Shown: positions 31,345 to 44,559, counted from the stretch's first letter. The stretch is 46,257 bases of DNA from Thiobacillus sp. (GCA_013335435.1 JAAXVP010000002.1:1-46257); one strand, 5' to 3'. A program made the numbers and translations. The notes: generated by a model from the letters alone, not told the origin.

Positions 31345-32112
31345 ATGCATCCGACCATGACCGACGACCTGCTCTCCGCGCTCGACCGCTATTTCGAATT
31401 GGTGCATGCGTCGAACGCCGAACTGCGCATGCATGCCTACCGGCTGCGCTATCAGGTCTACGTCCAGGAAACCGGATTCGAACGGCAGGACCGTTGCCGC
31501 AGCGGTATCGGCGAGGACGGCCAGGCCTATTTCTGGGAAGAGGACGAGTTCGATGGCCGCTCCGACCATTATCTCCTGCGGCACCGTTCCAGTGGCCTCT
31601 ATGCCGCCACCGCGCGCCTGATCCTGCCCTACCCGCAGGATGTCGGCGCCCCTTTCCCCATCGAGCAGTTCTGCGAGTTGGACGATCCGGTCGAGTCCAC
31701 CGAGATGCGCATGCAACTGGGCGAGATATCCCGTTTCGCCGTCTCCAAGGCCTTCAAGAAACGGCTCGGCGAGGCGGGTAGCCTGGTCGGCGTGGCGGAG
31801 GATGTCGAACGCTATTTCGAGGCCGACGAACGCCGGGTGTTGCCGCATCTCTCCCTAGGCCTGTTCGCGGCGGTCATGCGCATGGTGCACGCACATGACA
31901 TCAGGCTCTGCTATGCCGTCATGGAACCAGCGCTCCGACGCCTGCTCGGCCGTTTCGGCGTATTGTTCGAGCAGATCGGTCCGGAGGCGGATTACCACGG
32001 CAAACGCGTGCCCTGTCTGATCAAGTCCGAACCCGGCCTGGACCATATCAAGCATGCGGCGCGGCCGGTCTGGGATCTGATCACCGACCGCGGTGCCCTG
32101 GTGGTCGGCTGA
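31345..32112 (+). CDS. PEP-CTERM/exosortase system-associated acyltransferase (N-acyl amino acid synthase-like)
   Basis: RMHAYRLRYQVYVQETGFE, DHYLLRHRSSGLYAATARLILP, MRMQLGEISRFAVSKAFKKR, YAVMEPALRRLLGRFGVLFEQIGPEADYHGKRVPCLI. Confidence 0.82.
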   Translation: MHPTMTDDLLSALDRYFELVHASNAELRMHAYRLRYQVYVQETGFERQDRCRSGIGEDGQAYFWEEDEFDGRSDHYLLRHRSSGLYAATARLILPYPQDVGAPFPIEQFCELDDPVESTEMRMQLGEISRFAVSKAFKKRLGEAGSLVGVAEDVERYFEADERRVLPHLSLGLFAAVMRMVHAHDIRLCYAVMEPALRRLLGRFGVLFEQIGPEADYHGKRVPCLIKSEPGLDHIKHAARPVWDLITDRGALVVG

Positions 32113-32120
32113 CTGTTGGC

Positions 32121-32888
32121 TCAGGCCGCCGCGAACAGGCGGAAGAAATTGCGGCTGGTCGCCTCGCCCAGTTCCTCGACGGTCAGCCCCTTCAACTCCG
32201 CGATCAGTTCGCCGACATGGCGGACGTAGGCCGGTTCGTTGCGCTTGCCCCGGTGCGGCACCGGCGCCAGGTAGGGTGAATCGGTCTCGACCAGCAGGCG
32301 ATCGAGCGGCACCTGCTTCGCCACCGCGCGCAGGTCGGCGGCGTTCTTGAAGGTGATGATGCCCGAAAACGAGATGTGGAAGCCCAGGTCGAGCGCGGCG
32401 GCGGCGACTTCCCAACTTTCCGTGAAACAGTGCATGACGCCGCCGATCTCGCCAGCGCCCTCCTCGGCCATGATGGCCAGGGTGTCCTCGGCGGCGCTGC
32501 GGGTATGGATGATCAGTGGCTTGCCGGCCGCACGCGCAGCCCGGATATGGGTCCGGAAGCGCTCGCGCTGCCAGTCCACGGCCTCGCGGGCCTGGCGGTA
32601 GTAGTCGAGGCCGGTCTCACCGATGGCGATGACCTTAGGATGACTGGCCAGCCTGACCAGGGTGGCGACGTCCGGCTCGGCGGCGTCCTCATGGTCGGGA
32701 TGGACGCCGACCGAGGCATAGATGTTCGCGTGCGCCTCGGCCAGGGCCAGGATGCCGGGCAGGCGTTCCAGGCTGACCGACACGCACAGGGCATGGCTGA
32801 TGCCGGCGGTCTGCATGTTGGCGAGCAACGGGCCGGCGCCCTCGGCGAAGTCGGGAAAATCGATGTGACAGTGGGAGTCGATGAACAT
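32121..32888 (-). CDS. TatD-family metal-dependent hydrolase
   Basis: MFIDSHCHIDFPDF, AIGETGLDYYR, PLIIHTRSA, VMHCFTES, LLVETDSPYLAP. Confidence 0.93.
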   Translation of the reverse strand: MFIDSHCHIDFPDFAEGAGPLLANMQTAGISHALCVSVSLERLPGILALAEAHANIYASVGVHPDHEDAAEPDVATLVRLASHPKVIAIGETGLDYYRQAREAVDWQRERFRTHIRAARAAGKPLIIHTRSAAEDTLAIMAEEGAGEIGGVMHCFTESWEVAAAALDLGFHISFSGIITFKNAADLRAVAKQVPLDRLLVETDSPYLAPVPHRGKRNEPAYVRHVGELIAELKGLTVEELGEATSRNFFRLFAAA

Positions 32889-32964
32889 GAAGCCGTGAGA
32901 AGTGTGGGGCAAGCAGCGCGGAGAGGCGGGGTCCCCTCCGCTCCCCTCGCTCCTCGCCTAAGAA

Positions 32965-33318
32965 TTACATCGTATGGGTCTGGCGCGTCGCCTTCATGGC
33001 GTTGCCGAGGATGCTCTCGATCTTGTTGCGCACGACGGTGGAGGATTCGCTGGAGTCGAACTGGACGCCGATACCCTGTTGGCGGTTGCCCTGGGCACCG
33101 GCCGGGGTGATCCAGACCACCCGGCCCGACAACGGCAGCTTGGTCGGGTCGTCCATCAGGGACAACAGCATGTAGACCTGGTCGCCCATCTGGTGCAGGC
33201 GGCTGGTCGGGATGAACAGGCCGCCGTTCTTCAGATAGGGCATGTAGGCGGCATACAGGGCGGTACGTTCCTTGATGCTCAGGGAAAGCATGCCGGCACG
33301 CCCGGCAACTTGGCCCAT
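32965..33318 (-). CDS. PilZ domain protein (type IV pilus PilZ-like)
   Basis: LSLSIKERTALYAAYMPYLKNGGLFIPTSRLHQMGDQVYMLLSLMDDPTKLPLSGRVVWITPAGAQGNRQQGIGVQF; located after holB. Confidence 0.88.
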   Translation of the reverse strand: MGQVAGRAGMLSLSIKERTALYAAYMPYLKNGGLFIPTSRLHQMGDQVYMLLSLMDDPTKLPLSGRVVWITPAGAQGNRQQGIGVQFDSSESSTVVRNKIESILGNAMKATRQTHTM

Positions 33319-33322
33319 CGGA

Positions 33323-34318
33323 CTATCTTCCATTCCCCGCCTCCAAGGTATCCAGGTAGCTCAACAACCATGATTCTAGCAACAACTGGCCGTTGAGCGG
33401 GTGGCGCAGCCAACGCCCGGCGGCGACGACCTCCTGCTGGCATTGCCAGAGCGAAGCGGGCCTGGCCTTGGCGGCCAGGTGGCGCAGGACCGGTTCGGAT
33501 TCCGGGAAGTAGCGTACCGGTCCATTGCCCTGCACCGCCAGCAGGTCGTAAAGCCAGCGGGTCAGCCAGCCCCAGCATTCGTCGACGCGTTGCTGGGATT
33601 CCTGGGCCAGGCGCGACAGGCCGTCCGGGCTCGGCTTGGCCACCGCCGCCAGGAAACGGGCGCGTCTGGCCAGGCGTTCCGGCTCGGCATACTCGATCGC
33701 CAGGAGCGGCGCGCCGCCGACCTCGTCCAGCATCGCCATCGGTTCCCGCATGCCCTGCCCGGCCAGCCAGTCGCGTGCCTGTTCGCGGCCGGGCAAGCCG
33801 ACCGCCAGTTTCCGGCAACGCGACCGGACCGTGGCCGGCAGGCGTCTGGGCTGGTGCGCGACCAGGGCGATCAGGACATTCGCGGGCGGCTCCTCCAGGG
33901 TCTTCAGGAGGGCGTTGGCGGCGGCGGCATTGAGTTGCTCGGCCGGCTGGATGACCACGACGCGCCAGCCACCCTGGTGCGAAACAAGGCCAAGAAAGTC
34001 GCTCAACTGCCTGATTTCATTGATTGTAATGTACTTGCCGCCCTTTTTCCCCGGCTCTTCTTCCTTGCCGGCCTCGGCCGCCGGCTCGATCAGCTTGAAG
34101 TCGGGGTGACCGCCCTGGTCGAACCAGCCGCAGGACTTGCAGCCATCGCAGGCGCCCTCCGGCCCGGGCGCCTCGCAGAGCAGCCACTTGGCCAGGTCGG
34201 CGACGAATTCGCGCTTGCCGGTGCCGCGCGGGCCGTGCAACAACAGGGCATGGGGCAGACGGGCACGGTCGCCGGTCAGTTCCCGCCAGAGGTCGAGGTT
34301 CCAGGGATGCAGGCTCAC
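33323..34318 (-). CDS. holB: DNA polymerase III subunit delta'
   Basis: [29 protein letters not shown]; zinc-site Cys [22 protein letters not shown] start overlapping the tmk stop (GTGA). Confidence 0.9.
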   Translation of the reverse strand: MSLHPWNLDLWRELTGDRARLPHALLLHGPRGTGKREFVADLAKWLLCEAPGPEGACDGCKSCGWFDQGGHPDFKLIEPAAEAGKEEEPGKKGGKYITINEIRQLSDFLGLVSHQGGWRVVVIQPAEQLNAAAANALLKTLEEPPANVLIALVAHQPRRLPATVRSRCRKLAVGLPGREQARDWLAGQGMREPMAMLDEVGGAPLLAIEYAEPERLARRARFLAAVAKPSPDGLSRLAQESQQRVDECWGWLTRWLYDLLAVQGNGPVRYFPESEPVLRHLAAKARPASLWQCQQEVVAAGRWLRHPLNGQLLLESWLLSYLDTLEAGNGR

Positions 34319-34920
34319 AGGGCGGCCAGGACCGTCGCCAGTTGCGCCCTCACCTCTTCCGGGCTGCGGCTGCCGTCGATCACCTTGATTCGTGTTGGGA
34401 ATTTCGCCGCCCGGCGCAGATAGGCCTCGCGCACGCGGGTATGGAAGTCCATGCGCTCGCGCTCGAAACGGTCCGGCTCGCGGGCGGCGCCCAAGCGGGC
34501 CTGGGCGATCTCGCCCGGGACATCGAAGAGCAGGGTCAGGTCGGGCTGGAGGTCGCCGTGCACCCATTGTTCCAGGATTTCCAGGCGCGCTTCCGGCAAG
34601 CCGCGGCCACCGCACTGGTAGGCGAAACTGGCGTCGGTGAAGCGGTCCGATATGACCACATCCCCCCGCGCCAAGGCCGGCCGGATGACCTGTTCGACAT
34701 GCTCGCGGCGGGCGGCGAACATGACCAGGGCCTCGGTTTCCGGATGCATGGCGTCATGCAGGACGATCTCGCGCAGTTTCTCGCCCAGCGGCGTGCCGCC
34801 CGGCTCGCGGGTGAACACCACGGTACGGCCGCGGGCGCGGAAATGCTCCGCCAGCCATTCGACATGGCTGCTCTTGCCGGCGCCGTCGACGCCTTCCAGG
34901 GTCACGAACAGGCCCTTCAT
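34315..34920 (-). CDS. tmk: thymidylate kinase
   Basis: [44 protein letters not shown]. Confidence 0.95.
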   Translation of the reverse strand: MKGLFVTLEGVDGAGKSSHVEWLAEHFRARGRTVVFTREPGGTPLGEKLREIVLHDAMHPETEALVMFAARREHVEQVIRPALARGDVVISDRFTDASFAYQCGGRGLPEARLEILEQWVHGDLQPDLTLLFDVPGEIAQARLGAAREPDRFERERMDFHTRVREAYLRRAAKFPTRIKVIDGSRSPEEVRAQLATVLAAL

Positions 34921-35912
34921 CCCTTGCCTCCACGCTGATAGCGGTTCACCGCCCGGTTGTGTTCTTCCAGGGTATTGGAAAACTGGTGCCGGCCGCCACC
35001 CTTGGCGACGAAATAAAGCGCCTTGCTGTCTTCCGGATGCAGCACGGCGCCGATCGCCTCGGCACTGGGCAGGGCGATCGGGGTCGGCGGCAGGCCGGCG
35101 CGGGTGTAGCTGTTGTAGGCGGTGTCGGCTAGCAGGTCGACCTTGCGCAGGTTGCCGTCGTAACGCTCGCCGAGACCGTAGATCACGGTCGGGTCGGTCT
35201 GCAGGCGCATGCCGATGCGCAGGCGGTTGAGGAAAACGGCGGCGATAAGCGGCCGCTCGTCCGGCGCGCCGGTCTCCTTCTCGACGATCGAGGCCATGAT
35301 CAGGGCCTGGTAGGGTGTCGCATAGGGCAATCCGGCCGCCCTGTCCGGCCAGGCGCCGGCCAGAGTGGCGGCCATGGTGTGGTAGGCGCGCCGGTAGATA
35401 TTCAGGTCGCTGGAGCCGGGATCGAAATAATAGGTATCCGGGAAGAACAGGCCTTCAGGATGTTTTTCACTGGCGCCGATGGCGGCCAGTATCTCGGCAT
35501 CGGAGAGGCCGGCCGTCTCGTGTTTGAGGCGCGGGTTCCCGTCCAGGGCGGCACGCATCTGCCTGAAGCTCCAGCCCTCGATGACGGTGGCCTTGGCGAG
35601 CAGGGTCTCGCCCAGAGTGACCTTGTTGAGCAGCTGGTAAGGCGATAGCGGCTTGCTCGCCATGTAGCTGCCGGCCTTGATCTTGCCGGCCTGGCCGAGC
35701 AGGCGGCCGAGCACGACGAAGGCCGTGGGGTGCCGGATGAGCCCATGGGATTCGAAATCCTGCGCCGCCGAGCGCAAATGGCTGCCTGGTGCGATGGAGA
35801 ACTCGACCGGAAACGGTGCCGTGGTGGTGGCAGGCGTGCTGGCATACCAGGCGAGCCAGGCGAGGCCGGCCAGCAGGATCAGGGCAACTATGGCTGTTAG
35901 GCGCCGGAACAC
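34917..35912 (-). CDS. mltG: endolytic transglycosylase MltG
   Basis: [106 protein letters not shown]. Confidence 0.95.
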   Translation of the reverse strand: MFRRLTAIVALILLAGLAWLAWYASTPATTTAPFPVEFSIAPGSHLRSAAQDFESHGLIRHPTAFVVLGRLLGQAGKIKAGSYMASKPLSPYQLLNKVTLGETLLAKATVIEGWSFRQMRAALDGNPRLKHETAGLSDAEILAAIGASEKHPEGLFFPDTYYFDPGSSDLNIYRRAYHTMAATLAGAWPDRAAGLPYATPYQALIMASIVEKETGAPDERPLIAAVFLNRLRIGMRLQTDPTVIYGLGERYDGNLRKVDLLADTAYNSYTRAGLPPTPIALPSAEAIGAVLHPEDSKALYFVAKGGGRHQFSNTLEEHNRAVNRYQRGGKG

Positions 35913-36706
35913 AGTTTCTCCATCAGGTCGTCGAAATCGGCCGGCCTCGGCCAGGTCCGCTCGCCCAGCCGGGCGACCCAGCGCAGCCGGATCAGGCTGT
36001 TGCTGAGCAGGACCGCATCGGCGCCCAGCAGGTCAGCCAGGCCGATATGGGTTTCCTCGGCAGCGAGGATGCCCAGCAGGCGGGCCCGGGTCACGCCGGC
36101 GACGCCGCACGCGTCCAGGACGGGGGTCCGCCAACGGCCGCCGCTGCTTATGAACAGGTTGGCCATGACGCCGGATATCACCCGGCCGGCGTCGTCGAGC
36201 AGGATACCCTCGTCGATGGCCGGATCGTCCCATTCCATCCTGGCCAGGACGTTTTCCAGGCGGTTCAGGTGCTTGGCCCCGGCCAGCCGTGGCTGCCGGC
36301 CCAGGCGCAGGTCACAGACCCGCACGGTGGCGCCGGAGGCGGCGAGCGGGTCGGGAAAATCGGGCAGCGGCGTGGCCATGGCGATGCGGGTCGGGTAAGG
36401 CGCATCCGGTAGCCGGTAGCCACGCGGCCCGGTGCCACGGGTGACGATCAGCTTGACCACCGCGTCGGGCTGCCGGGCGGCCAGCCAGGCGATGTCCTGT
36501 TCCCATTCGCTCCGGGTCGGACAGCTCATGGCCAGCTGCCGGCAGTCCGCCGTCAGCTTGGCCAGGTGGTCCGGCCACCAGACCGGCTCGCCGGCCTCCA
36601 TGCGCAGCGTCCGGAAGACGCCGTCGCCGAAGGCCAGGCCACGGTCGAGAGGGGAAATGGATGCCGCCGGCGAGCCGTTTACCAGGATAAGCGGCGCGTC
36701 GGGCAT
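35897..36706 (-). CDS. pabC: aminodeoxychorismate lyase
   Basis: VNGSPAASISPLDRGLAFGDGVFRTLR; KHLNRLENVLARMEW; class IV PLP fold; located between fabF and mltG. Confidence 0.88.
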   Translation of the reverse strand: MPDAPLILVNGSPAASISPLDRGLAFGDGVFRTLRMEAGEPVWWPDHLAKLTADCRQLAMSCPTRSEWEQDIAWLAARQPDAVVKLIVTRGTGPRGYRLPDAPYPTRIAMATPLPDFPDPLAASGATVRVCDLRLGRQPRLAGAKHLNRLENVLARMEWDDPAIDEGILLDDAGRVISGVMANLFISSGGRWRTPVLDACGVAGVTRARLLGILAAEETHIGLADLLGADAVLLSNSLIRLRWVARLGERTWPRPADFDDLMEKLCSGA

Positions 36707-36755
36707 CGATGGAATGTGGGGAGAAAGATGCCGGACGCGCGGGTCCGGCATGCAG

Positions 36756-38039
36756 TCAGATGCGGCGGAACACGATGCTGCCGTTGGTACCGCCGAAACC
36801 GAAGGAGTTGGAAACGGCGACATCGACCCGGGCCTCGCGCGCCGTATTGGCGACGTAGTCCAGGTCGCAGCCCTCGCCAGGCTCGAACAGGTTGATGGTC
36901 GGCGAGACCGTCTGGTTGGCGACGGTGAGCGCGGAGAACACCGCTTCCACGCCACCGGCGGCACCCAGCAGGTGGCCGGTCATCGATTTGGTCGAGCTGA
37001 CCATGGTCTTGTAGGCATGGTCGCCCAGCACCAGCTTGACTGCCTTGGTCTCGGCCAGGTCGCCCAGCGGCGTCGAGGTGCCATGGGCATTGATGTAATC
37101 CACTTGGTCCGGATTGACACCGGCGGCACGCAGGGCATTCCGCATCGTCCGTGCCGCGCCGGAGCCATCCTCGAGCGGGGCCGTCATGTGGTAGGCATCG
37201 GCACCCTTGCCGTAGCCGGCCAGTTCGCAATAGATGCGGGCGCCGCGCGCCTTGGCGTGTTCGTACTCCTCCAGGACCAGGACGCCGGCTCCCTCGCCCA
37301 TCACGAAGCCATCGCGGTCCTTGTCCCAGGGACGGCAGGCCGTGGCCGGGTCGTCGTTGCGGGTGGACAGCGCGCGGGCGGCGGAGAAACCGCCGATCGC
37401 CAACGGACAGACGGTCGCCTCGGCACCGCCGGCGATCATCACGTCGGCATCGCCGTACTCGATCATCCGGGCCGACTCGCCGATGGCGTGGGTGCCCGTG
37501 CTACAGGCGGTCACCATGGCCAGGTTCGGGCCCTGCAGACCGTACATGATCGACAGGTTGCCGGAGATCATGTTGATGATCGAACCGGGGATGAAGAACG
37601 GTGAAATCTTGCGCGGCCCATCCGCCAGGAAGGTGGAATGGGTGTCCTCGATCAGCGGCAGGCCGCCGATGCCGGAACCGATGTTGACGCCGATCATCTC
37701 GCGGTTGGCGTCCGTGACTTCGATGCCGGAGTCCTTGATGGCATCGATGCCGGCCGCCAGGCCGTAATGGATGAAGGTATCCATCCGGCGGGCTTCCTTG
37801 GCCGACAGATACTTGGTCACGTCGAAGCCCCTGACCTCGCCGGCGACCTGGGAGGCCATCGCGGACGCATCGAACTTGCTGATGCGCGCGATGCCAGTAC
37901 GGCCTGCGGTGAGGTTTTGCCACGCCTCGGCCACGGAATTGCCGACCGGGGAGATGATTCCGAGGCCGGTTACTACTACTCTGCGCTTGGACAAATGAAT
38001 ACCCGTGCGGATGAATTGGAGATGAGACTGCATCGTCAT
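36756..38039 (-). CDS. fabF: beta-ketoacyl-ACP synthase II
   Basis: [52 protein letters not shown]; true start may be TTG at 37994. Confidence 0.93.
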   Translation of the reverse strand: MTMQSHLQFIRTGIHLSKRRVVVTGLGIISPVGNSVAEAWQNLTAGRTGIARISKFDASAMASQVAGEVRGFDVTKYLSAKEARRMDTFIHYGLAAGIDAIKDSGIEVTDANREMIGVNIGSGIGGLPLIEDTHSTFLADGPRKISPFFIPGSIINMISGNLSIMYGLQGPNLAMVTACSTGTHAIGESARMIEYGDADVMIAGGAEATVCPLAIGGFSAARALSTRNDDPATACRPWDKDRDGFVMGEGAGVLVLEEYEHAKARGARIYCELAGYGKGADAYHMTAPLEDGSGAARTMRNALRAAGVNPDQVDYINAHGTSTPLGDLAETKAVKLVLGDHAYKTMVSSTKSMTGHLLGAAGGVEAVFSALTVANQTVSPTINLFEPGEGCDLDYVANTAREARVDVAVSNSFGFGGTNGSIVFRRI

Positions 38040-38102
38040 CCCCGCTGTCGCGGGGACCCAGTTGCTTCAATCGCCTGGGTTCCCACTCGAGTGGGAACGA
38101 CG
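38034..38102. repeat. inverted pair of 28-bp REP-like palindromes between acpP and fabF
   Basis: cgtcatccccgctgtcgcggggacccag (38034-38061) and ctgggttcccactcgagtgggaacgacg (38075-38102), in inverted orientation. Confidence 0.8.
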
Positions 38103-38115
38103 AATCTGGCTTTGC

Positions 38116-38352
38116 TTAGCCCAGGTGGCCGTTGACGTAGTCGACGGCCTGCTGAACGGTGGTGATCTTCTCGGCTTCTTCGTCGGGGATCTCACACTCG
38201 AACTCTTCTTCGAGGGCCATCACCAGCTCAACCGTGTCGAGCGAGTCGGCACCCAGGTCGTTGACGAAGGAGGACTCCAGCTTGACGTCCGCTTCGTTGG
38301 CGCCCAGTTGCTCGGCCACGATTTTCTTGACACGTTGTTCGATATCGCTCAT
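38116..38352 (-). CDS. acpP: acyl carrier protein
   Basis: [17 protein letters not shown]...[35 protein letters not shown]. Confidence 0.97.
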   Translation of the reverse strand: MSDIEQRVKKIVAEQLGANEADVKLESSFVNDLGADSLDTVELVMALEEEFECEIPDEEAEKITTVQQAVDYVNGHLG

Positions 38353-38433
38353 TTGGGTAAGACTCCCTAAAGGGTAAGGACAAGGTCACGGTGGTTAGCG
38401 TATCCAACCGAAACCGGTGAAAAATCGGAGGGC

Positions 38434-38439
38434 ATTCTA
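38434..38439 (-). promoter_or_regulatory. candidate -10 box (TAGAAT) for acpP
   Basis: ctagaat on - strand in the acpP-fabG gap; -35 poorly defined. Confidence 0.3.
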
Positions 38440-38481
38440 GCAAATTCGCCCATGGCGGGAAAATCGCCCGAAAAAAGCCCG

Positions 38482-39228
38482 TCAATCCATGTACATGCCG
38501 CCGTTCACGTGCATCGTCGTGCCGGTGATGTAGCCGGCGCCGTCGGAGGCCAGGAAGGCCACGGCCTGGGCGATATCCTCGACCGAGCCCAAGCGGCCCA
38601 ATGGGATGTGCTGCATCAGGGCCTGGCGCTGGGCGTCCGGCAGGGCGCGGGTCATATCGGTGTCGATGAAGCCCGGCGCTACGCAGTTGACCGTGATGCC
38701 GCGGCTGCCGACTTCCTTGGCCAGCGACTTGGTGAAGCCCATCATGCCGGCCTTGGCGGCGGCGTAGTTGGTCTGGCCGGGATTGCCCATGGCGCCGACC
38801 ACGGAGGCGATGCTGACGATGCGGCCGCTACGGGCCTTCATCATCGGCTTGATCGCGGCCTTGGCGAGGCGGAACACCGAGGTCAGGTTGGTCTGGATGA
38901 CGGCCTCCCAGTCCTCGTCCTTCATGCGCATGAGCAGGGTGTCGCGGGTGATGCCGGCGTTGTTGACCAGCACGTCCAACTTGCCGTGGGCCTTGACGAT
39001 GCCGTCCACCAGGGCGTCGCAGGAGGCGGCGTCGTTGACGTTGAGCATCCTGCCCTCGCCCTTCAGGCCGGCCTCGGCCAGGGCGGCGCCGATGGCGGCG
39101 GCGCCGGATTCGCTGGTGGCGGTGCCGATGGCGTAGGCGCCGCGGCGGGCCAGTTCATGCAGGATGGCCTGGCCGATGCCCCGGCTGGCGCCGGTGACCA
39201 GTGCGATCTTTCCTTCCATCTCCATCAC
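38482..39228 (-). CDS. fabG: 3-oxoacyl-ACP reductase
   Basis: ALVTGASRGIGQAI; NNAGITRDTLLMRMKDEDW; YAAAKAGMMGFTKSLAKE. Confidence 0.96.
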   Translation of the reverse strand: MMEMEGKIALVTGASRGIGQAILHELARRGAYAIGTATSESGAAAIGAALAEAGLKGEGRMLNVNDAASCDALVDGIVKAHGKLDVLVNNAGITRDTLLMRMKDEDWEAVIQTNLTSVFRLAKAAIKPMMKARSGRIVSIASVVGAMGNPGQTNYAAAKAGMMGFTKSLAKEVGSRGITVNCVAPGFIDTDMTRALPDAQRQALMQHIPLGRLGSVEDIAQAVAFLASDGAGYITGTTMHVNGGMYMD

Positions 39229-39234
39229 TCCTTC

Positions 39235-40158
39235 TTATTGCTTGAGGGCCTCGGCCAGAGTGGCGGCGTCAGCCAGGGCCACGGTCGGCACGTCGGCCAG
39301 TATGCGCTTGTTGAGGCCGGCCAGCACCTTGCCGGGCCCGCATTCGGCGATCCGGGTCACGCCCTGGGCGGCGAGGGCCTGCATGGACTCGACCCAGCGC
39401 ACCGGGCTGTAGAGCTGGCGTGCCAGGGCATCCCTGATCGCGGCCGGGTCGGCATGGCTGGCGACGTCGGCATTGTGGATCACCAGCACGGCCGGGGCCT
39501 TGACCTCGATGGCGGCCATGGCGGCGAGCAGCTTGTCGGCCGCCGGCTTCATCAGGGCGCAGTGCGAGGGCACCGAGACCGGCAGCGGCAGCGCGCGCTT
39601 GGCACCCTTTTCCTTGGCCAGGACGCAGCCGCGGTCGACCGCCGCCTTGTTGCCAGCGATCACCACCTGGCCGGGCGAGTTGTAGTTGACCGCCTCCAGA
39701 ACCTCGCCCTGGGCGGCCTCGGCGCAGACCGCGCGCACGGCGGCATCATCGAGGCCAAGCACGGCAGCCATGGCGCCGACACCTTCAGGCACGGCGGATT
39801 GCATGGCTTCGGCGCGCAGGCGCACCAGGCGCAGGGCGTCGGCGAAATTCAGTGCGCCGGCACAGGTCAGCGCGGTGTACTCGCCCAGGCTGTGGCCGGC
39901 CATCAGGGCCGGCACGGCACCACCCTGGGCCAGCCAGGCACGGTACACGGCGACTCCGGCGGCGAGCATGGCCGGCTGGGTATTGACGGTCTGGTTGAGG
40001 GCCTCGGCCGGCCCTTCGGCGAGCATCCCGGCCAGGTCGAAGCCCAGTGCCTCGGAGGCCTCGGCCAGGGTGTCACGGATCGCGGCAGAGTCGCCGTAGG
40101 CGTTCATCATGCCGACAGATTGCGAACCTTGGCCTGGAAACACGAATGCCAATTTCAT
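39235..40158 (-). CDS. fabD: malonyl-CoA:ACP transacylase
   Basis: MKLAFVFPGQGSQSVGMM; MAGHSLGEYTALTCAGAL. Confidence 0.96.
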   Translation of the reverse strand: MKLAFVFPGQGSQSVGMMNAYGDSAAIRDTLAEASEALGFDLAGMLAEGPAEALNQTVNTQPAMLAAGVAVYRAWLAQGGAVPALMAGHSLGEYTALTCAGALNFADALRLVRLRAEAMQSAVPEGVGAMAAVLGLDDAAVRAVCAEAAQGEVLEAVNYNSPGQVVIAGNKAAVDRGCVLAKEKGAKRALPLPVSVPSHCALMKPAADKLLAAMAAIEVKAPAVLVIHNADVASHADPAAIRDALARQLYSPVRWVESMQALAAQGVTRIAECGPGKVLAGLNKRILADVPTVALADAATLAEALKQ

Positions 40159-40261
40159 AATTGATTCATCCATGAGTGTTCAGTGCAGGCTAATGCCTGC
40201 GTAGCGGGCGTTATGCCGTAACTAAATACAAAGGCTAACGTCATTTTGTTGATCCTGTATG

Positions 40262-41236
40262 TCAGAAACGAAGCAGGACGGAACCCCAGGTGAAGCCGCC
40301 GCCGAAGGCCTCCATCAGGACCGTCTCGCCGCGCTTGATGCGGCCGTCGCGGACGGCGGTATCGAAAGCCAGGGGGATGGAGGCGGCCGAGGTGTTGCCG
40401 TGTTGGTCGACGGTCACCACGACGTTGTCCATGGCCATGCCCAGCTTCTTGGCGGTGGCCTGGATGATGCGGATGTTGGCCTGGTGCGGCACCAGCCAAT
40501 CGACATCGGACTTGGCCAGACCATTCGCCGCCAGCGTCTCGTCGACGATGGCGTCGAGGGTATTGACCGCCATCTTGAACACGGCGTTGCCGGACATGCG
40601 CATATGGCAGGCACCGGCGGTCTTCATGGAAACGCCGCCGTCGACGAACAGGAGATCCTGGTAGCGGCCGTCGGCATGGATATGGGTGGAAATGATGCCT
40701 TGTTCGGTGTCAGCCTTGAGTACCACGGCACCGGCGCCGTCACCCCATAGGATGCAATTGCCGCGGTCGTTCCAGTCGGTGATCCGGGACAGGGTCTCGG
40801 CGCCGACCACCAGGGCATATTTCGCGGTGCCGGAGCGGATGAACTGGTCGGCCACGGTCATGGCGTAGACAAAGCCGCTGCATACGGCCTGGACATCGAA
40901 TGCCGGGCAGCCGTTCTCGATCCCGAGCTTGGCCTGCAGGATGCAGGCGGTGCTCGGGAAGACGCGGTCCGCGGTCGTGGTGGCGACGACGATCAGACCG
41001 ATTTCGGCGGCGTCGATGCCGGCCGCCTCGATCGCCCTCTCGGCCGCCTTCAGGGCCAGGTCGCTGGTCAGTTCGCCATCCACGGCATGGTGGCGCTGGC
41101 GGATGCCTGTACGTTCGGCGATCCATTCGTCGGTGGTCTCGACGATCTTTTCCAGATCGGCATTGGTCACCACACGGGCAGGCAGATAGCTGCCCGTCCC
41201 GGCCACGCGGGAATACAGTCTTTGTTCACTGCTCAC
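40262..41236 (-). CDS. fabH: beta-ketoacyl-ACP synthase III
   Basis: [64 protein letters not shown]. Confidence 0.96.
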   Translation of the reverse strand: MSSEQRLYSRVAGTGSYLPARVVTNADLEKIVETTDEWIAERTGIRQRHHAVDGELTSDLALKAAERAIEAAGIDAAEIGLIVVATTTADRVFPSTACILQAKLGIENGCPAFDVQAVCSGFVYAMTVADQFIRSGTAKYALVVGAETLSRITDWNDRGNCILWGDGAGAVVLKADTEQGIISTHIHADGRYQDLLFVDGGVSMKTAGACHMRMSGNAVFKMAVNTLDAIVDETLAANGLAKSDVDWLVPHQANIRIIQATAKKLGMAMDNVVVTVDQHGNTSAASIPLAFDTAVRDGRIKRGETVLMEAFGGGFTWGSVLLRF

Positions 41237-42279
41237 GCAGCGTCTCCTATGGTTGCTTCCTTGCCATGATGAACCTGGACCTGCTCGGCGATACGGCGCA
41301 GCAGGCCACCGCGCACTTCCTCGACGGCACGCAGGATGGCTTGCCGGTAGCCGAACACGTCGGCGGAACCGTGGCTCTTGATGACGATGCCGTTCAGGCC
41401 CAGCAGGGTGGCGCCGTTGTAGGCGCGCGGGTCCATCTTGCGTTTGAAGGCCTGGATGACCGGCAGGGCGATCAGGCCGGCCAACCGGGTAAACAGGCTT
41501 TTCTTGAACTGGCTGCGCAGCTCCTCGGCGATCAGCTTGGCGAGCCCTTCGGAAGCCTTGAGCGCGACATTGCCGACGAAGCCGTCACAGACGACCACGT
41601 CCACGGTGCCCTTGTAGATGTCATCGCCTTCGATGTTGCCGTGGAAATTGAGGCCGCTTTGCTTGAGGAGTTCGCCGGCCTGCTTGACGATGTCGTTGCC
41701 CTTGATGTCTTCCTCGCCGATGTTCAGGAGGCCGACCGAGGGGCTTTCCTTGTGCTCGGCGACCGAGGCCAGGGCCGCGCCCATGATGCCGAACTGGAGC
41801 AGATGGTCGGCCGTGCAGTCGACGTTGGCGCCAAGATCGAGCACGTAGGTACGGCCATCGTGGTTGGGCAAGGTGGTGGCGATGGCCGGTCGGTCGATGC
41901 CGGGCAGGGTCTTGAGGACAAACCGGGAAACCGCCATGAGGGCGCCGGTGTTGCCGGCCGACACGACGGCATCGGCCTCGCCGCGCTTGACCAGGTTGGC
42001 GGCCACGCGCATGGACGAGTCTTTTTTGTTGCGCAGGGCAACATTGAGCGGGTCGTCCATGGTGACGATCTCGGAAGCGTGATGGATGCGCAACCGATTA
42101 TGGGTCGTAGCCTTGCGGGTCAGCAACTCCGCGATCAGGACGTCTTCCAGGCCCACCAGAATGATGTTGACGCCCTCGACCTGATTGAGCACATCAAGGG
42201 CGGCCTGTACGGTGACATGGGGGCCGTGATCGCCCCCCATGGCATCGATAGCGATGGTAACTTCGCGCATGGGTGCCAT
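41233..42279 (-). CDS. plsX: phosphate acyltransferase PlsX
   Basis: [45 protein letters not shown]. Confidence 0.95.
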   Translation of the reverse strand: MAPMREVTIAIDAMGGDHGPHVTVQAALDVLNQVEGVNIILVGLEDVLIAELLTRKATTHNRLRIHHASEIVTMDDPLNVALRNKKDSSMRVAANLVKRGEADAVVSAGNTGALMAVSRFVLKTLPGIDRPAIATTLPNHDGRTYVLDLGANVDCTADHLLQFGIMGAALASVAEHKESPSVGLLNIGEEDIKGNDIVKQAGELLKQSGLNFHGNIEGDDIYKGTVDVVVCDGFVGNVALKASEGLAKLIAEELRSQFKKSLFTRLAGLIALPVIQAFKRKMDPRAYNGATLLGLNGIVIKSHGSADVFGYRQAILRAVEEVRGGLLRRIAEQVQVHHGKEATIGDAA

Positions 42280-42317
42280 GCCCGCCGGTTCGGCCGGGCA
42301 TCGCCAGATTGGCTGGA

Positions 42318-42503
42318 TTAGGAGTTGTCAGCCTTGGTGTCGACCACTTTGCGGCCGCGGTAGTAGCCGCTCGGGCTGACGTGGTGACGCAGATGGACCT
42401 CGCCGGTGGTGGGTTCCACGGCGGTGGGCGGGTTGCTCAGGAAGTCGTGGGCGCGGTGCATGCCACGCTTGGACGGGGACTTCTTATTCTGTTGAACGGC
42501 CAT
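42318..42503 (-). CDS. rpmF: 50S ribosomal protein L32
   Basis: [54 protein letters not shown]. Confidence 0.96.
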   Translation of the reverse strand: MAVQQNKKSPSKRGMHRAHDFLSNPPTAVEPTTGEVHLRHHVSPSGYYRGRKVVDTKADNS

Positions 42504-42525
42504 TTGTTGCTCCTTGCAAAAATCT

Positions 42526-42960
42526 TCAAATCCCGGCCTGTCCGCATTCGCCCTCGGCATGCCGGGGCGCAACGGGCAGACTGAGCAGTATCTCGTCTTC
42601 CACCAGTGTCAGCACATCCAGTTCCGGATCGGCGACCAGGGCGTCGAGCAGCGGATCGTCCCGCTCCCATAGGCCCAGTTGCGCCTCGTCGCGGGCAACC
42701 GGAAACTCCCGCTCGATCCGCAACTCCTGCCGGTAAGGTTCCAGGCACTGCTGACAGAGCAGCATGACCGTCGTATCCAGTTCCAGCCTGAGCACGGGCC
42801 GACCGGCCCGGAGGCCGCCGCGTATCCGGTAACTCACCACGCCTTCGTTCGAAACCAGGACATCCTCCAGGCGATCCAGGTCGGCGAGGCGAACCTCACC
42901 CGACTGGTCTTCACCAGCGCGCGCAAAGCGCATGGAGTCCAACGTCGGTCGTGCAGACAT
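42526..42960 (-). CDS. YceD/DUF177 family protein
   Basis: [26 protein letters not shown]; directly upstream of rpmF as in typical synteny. Confidence 0.88.
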   Translation of the reverse strand: MSARPTLDSMRFARAGEDQSGEVRLADLDRLEDVLVSNEGVVSYRIRGGLRAGRPVLRLELDTTVMLLCQQCLEPYRQELRIEREFPVARDEAQLGLWERDDPLLDALVADPELDVLTLVEDEILLSLPVAPRHAEGECGQAGI

Positions 42961-43140
42961 AAGCGCGGAATGATATTCTTATGGGCTTTATAAGTCAAAG
43001 CCAATCCTGACGAAGTCTATCGGACCAATAGCCTTCGTCACGGCGACAAGCTCGCCAACTCCGGATAGACTATGGCCTCCGACGGAAGCATCCCCTGGGG
43101 AGGGGAGAGAGCGTCCGGCCAATCACAATTCGTTTTTGCC

Positions 43141-44559
<1,419 letters not shown>

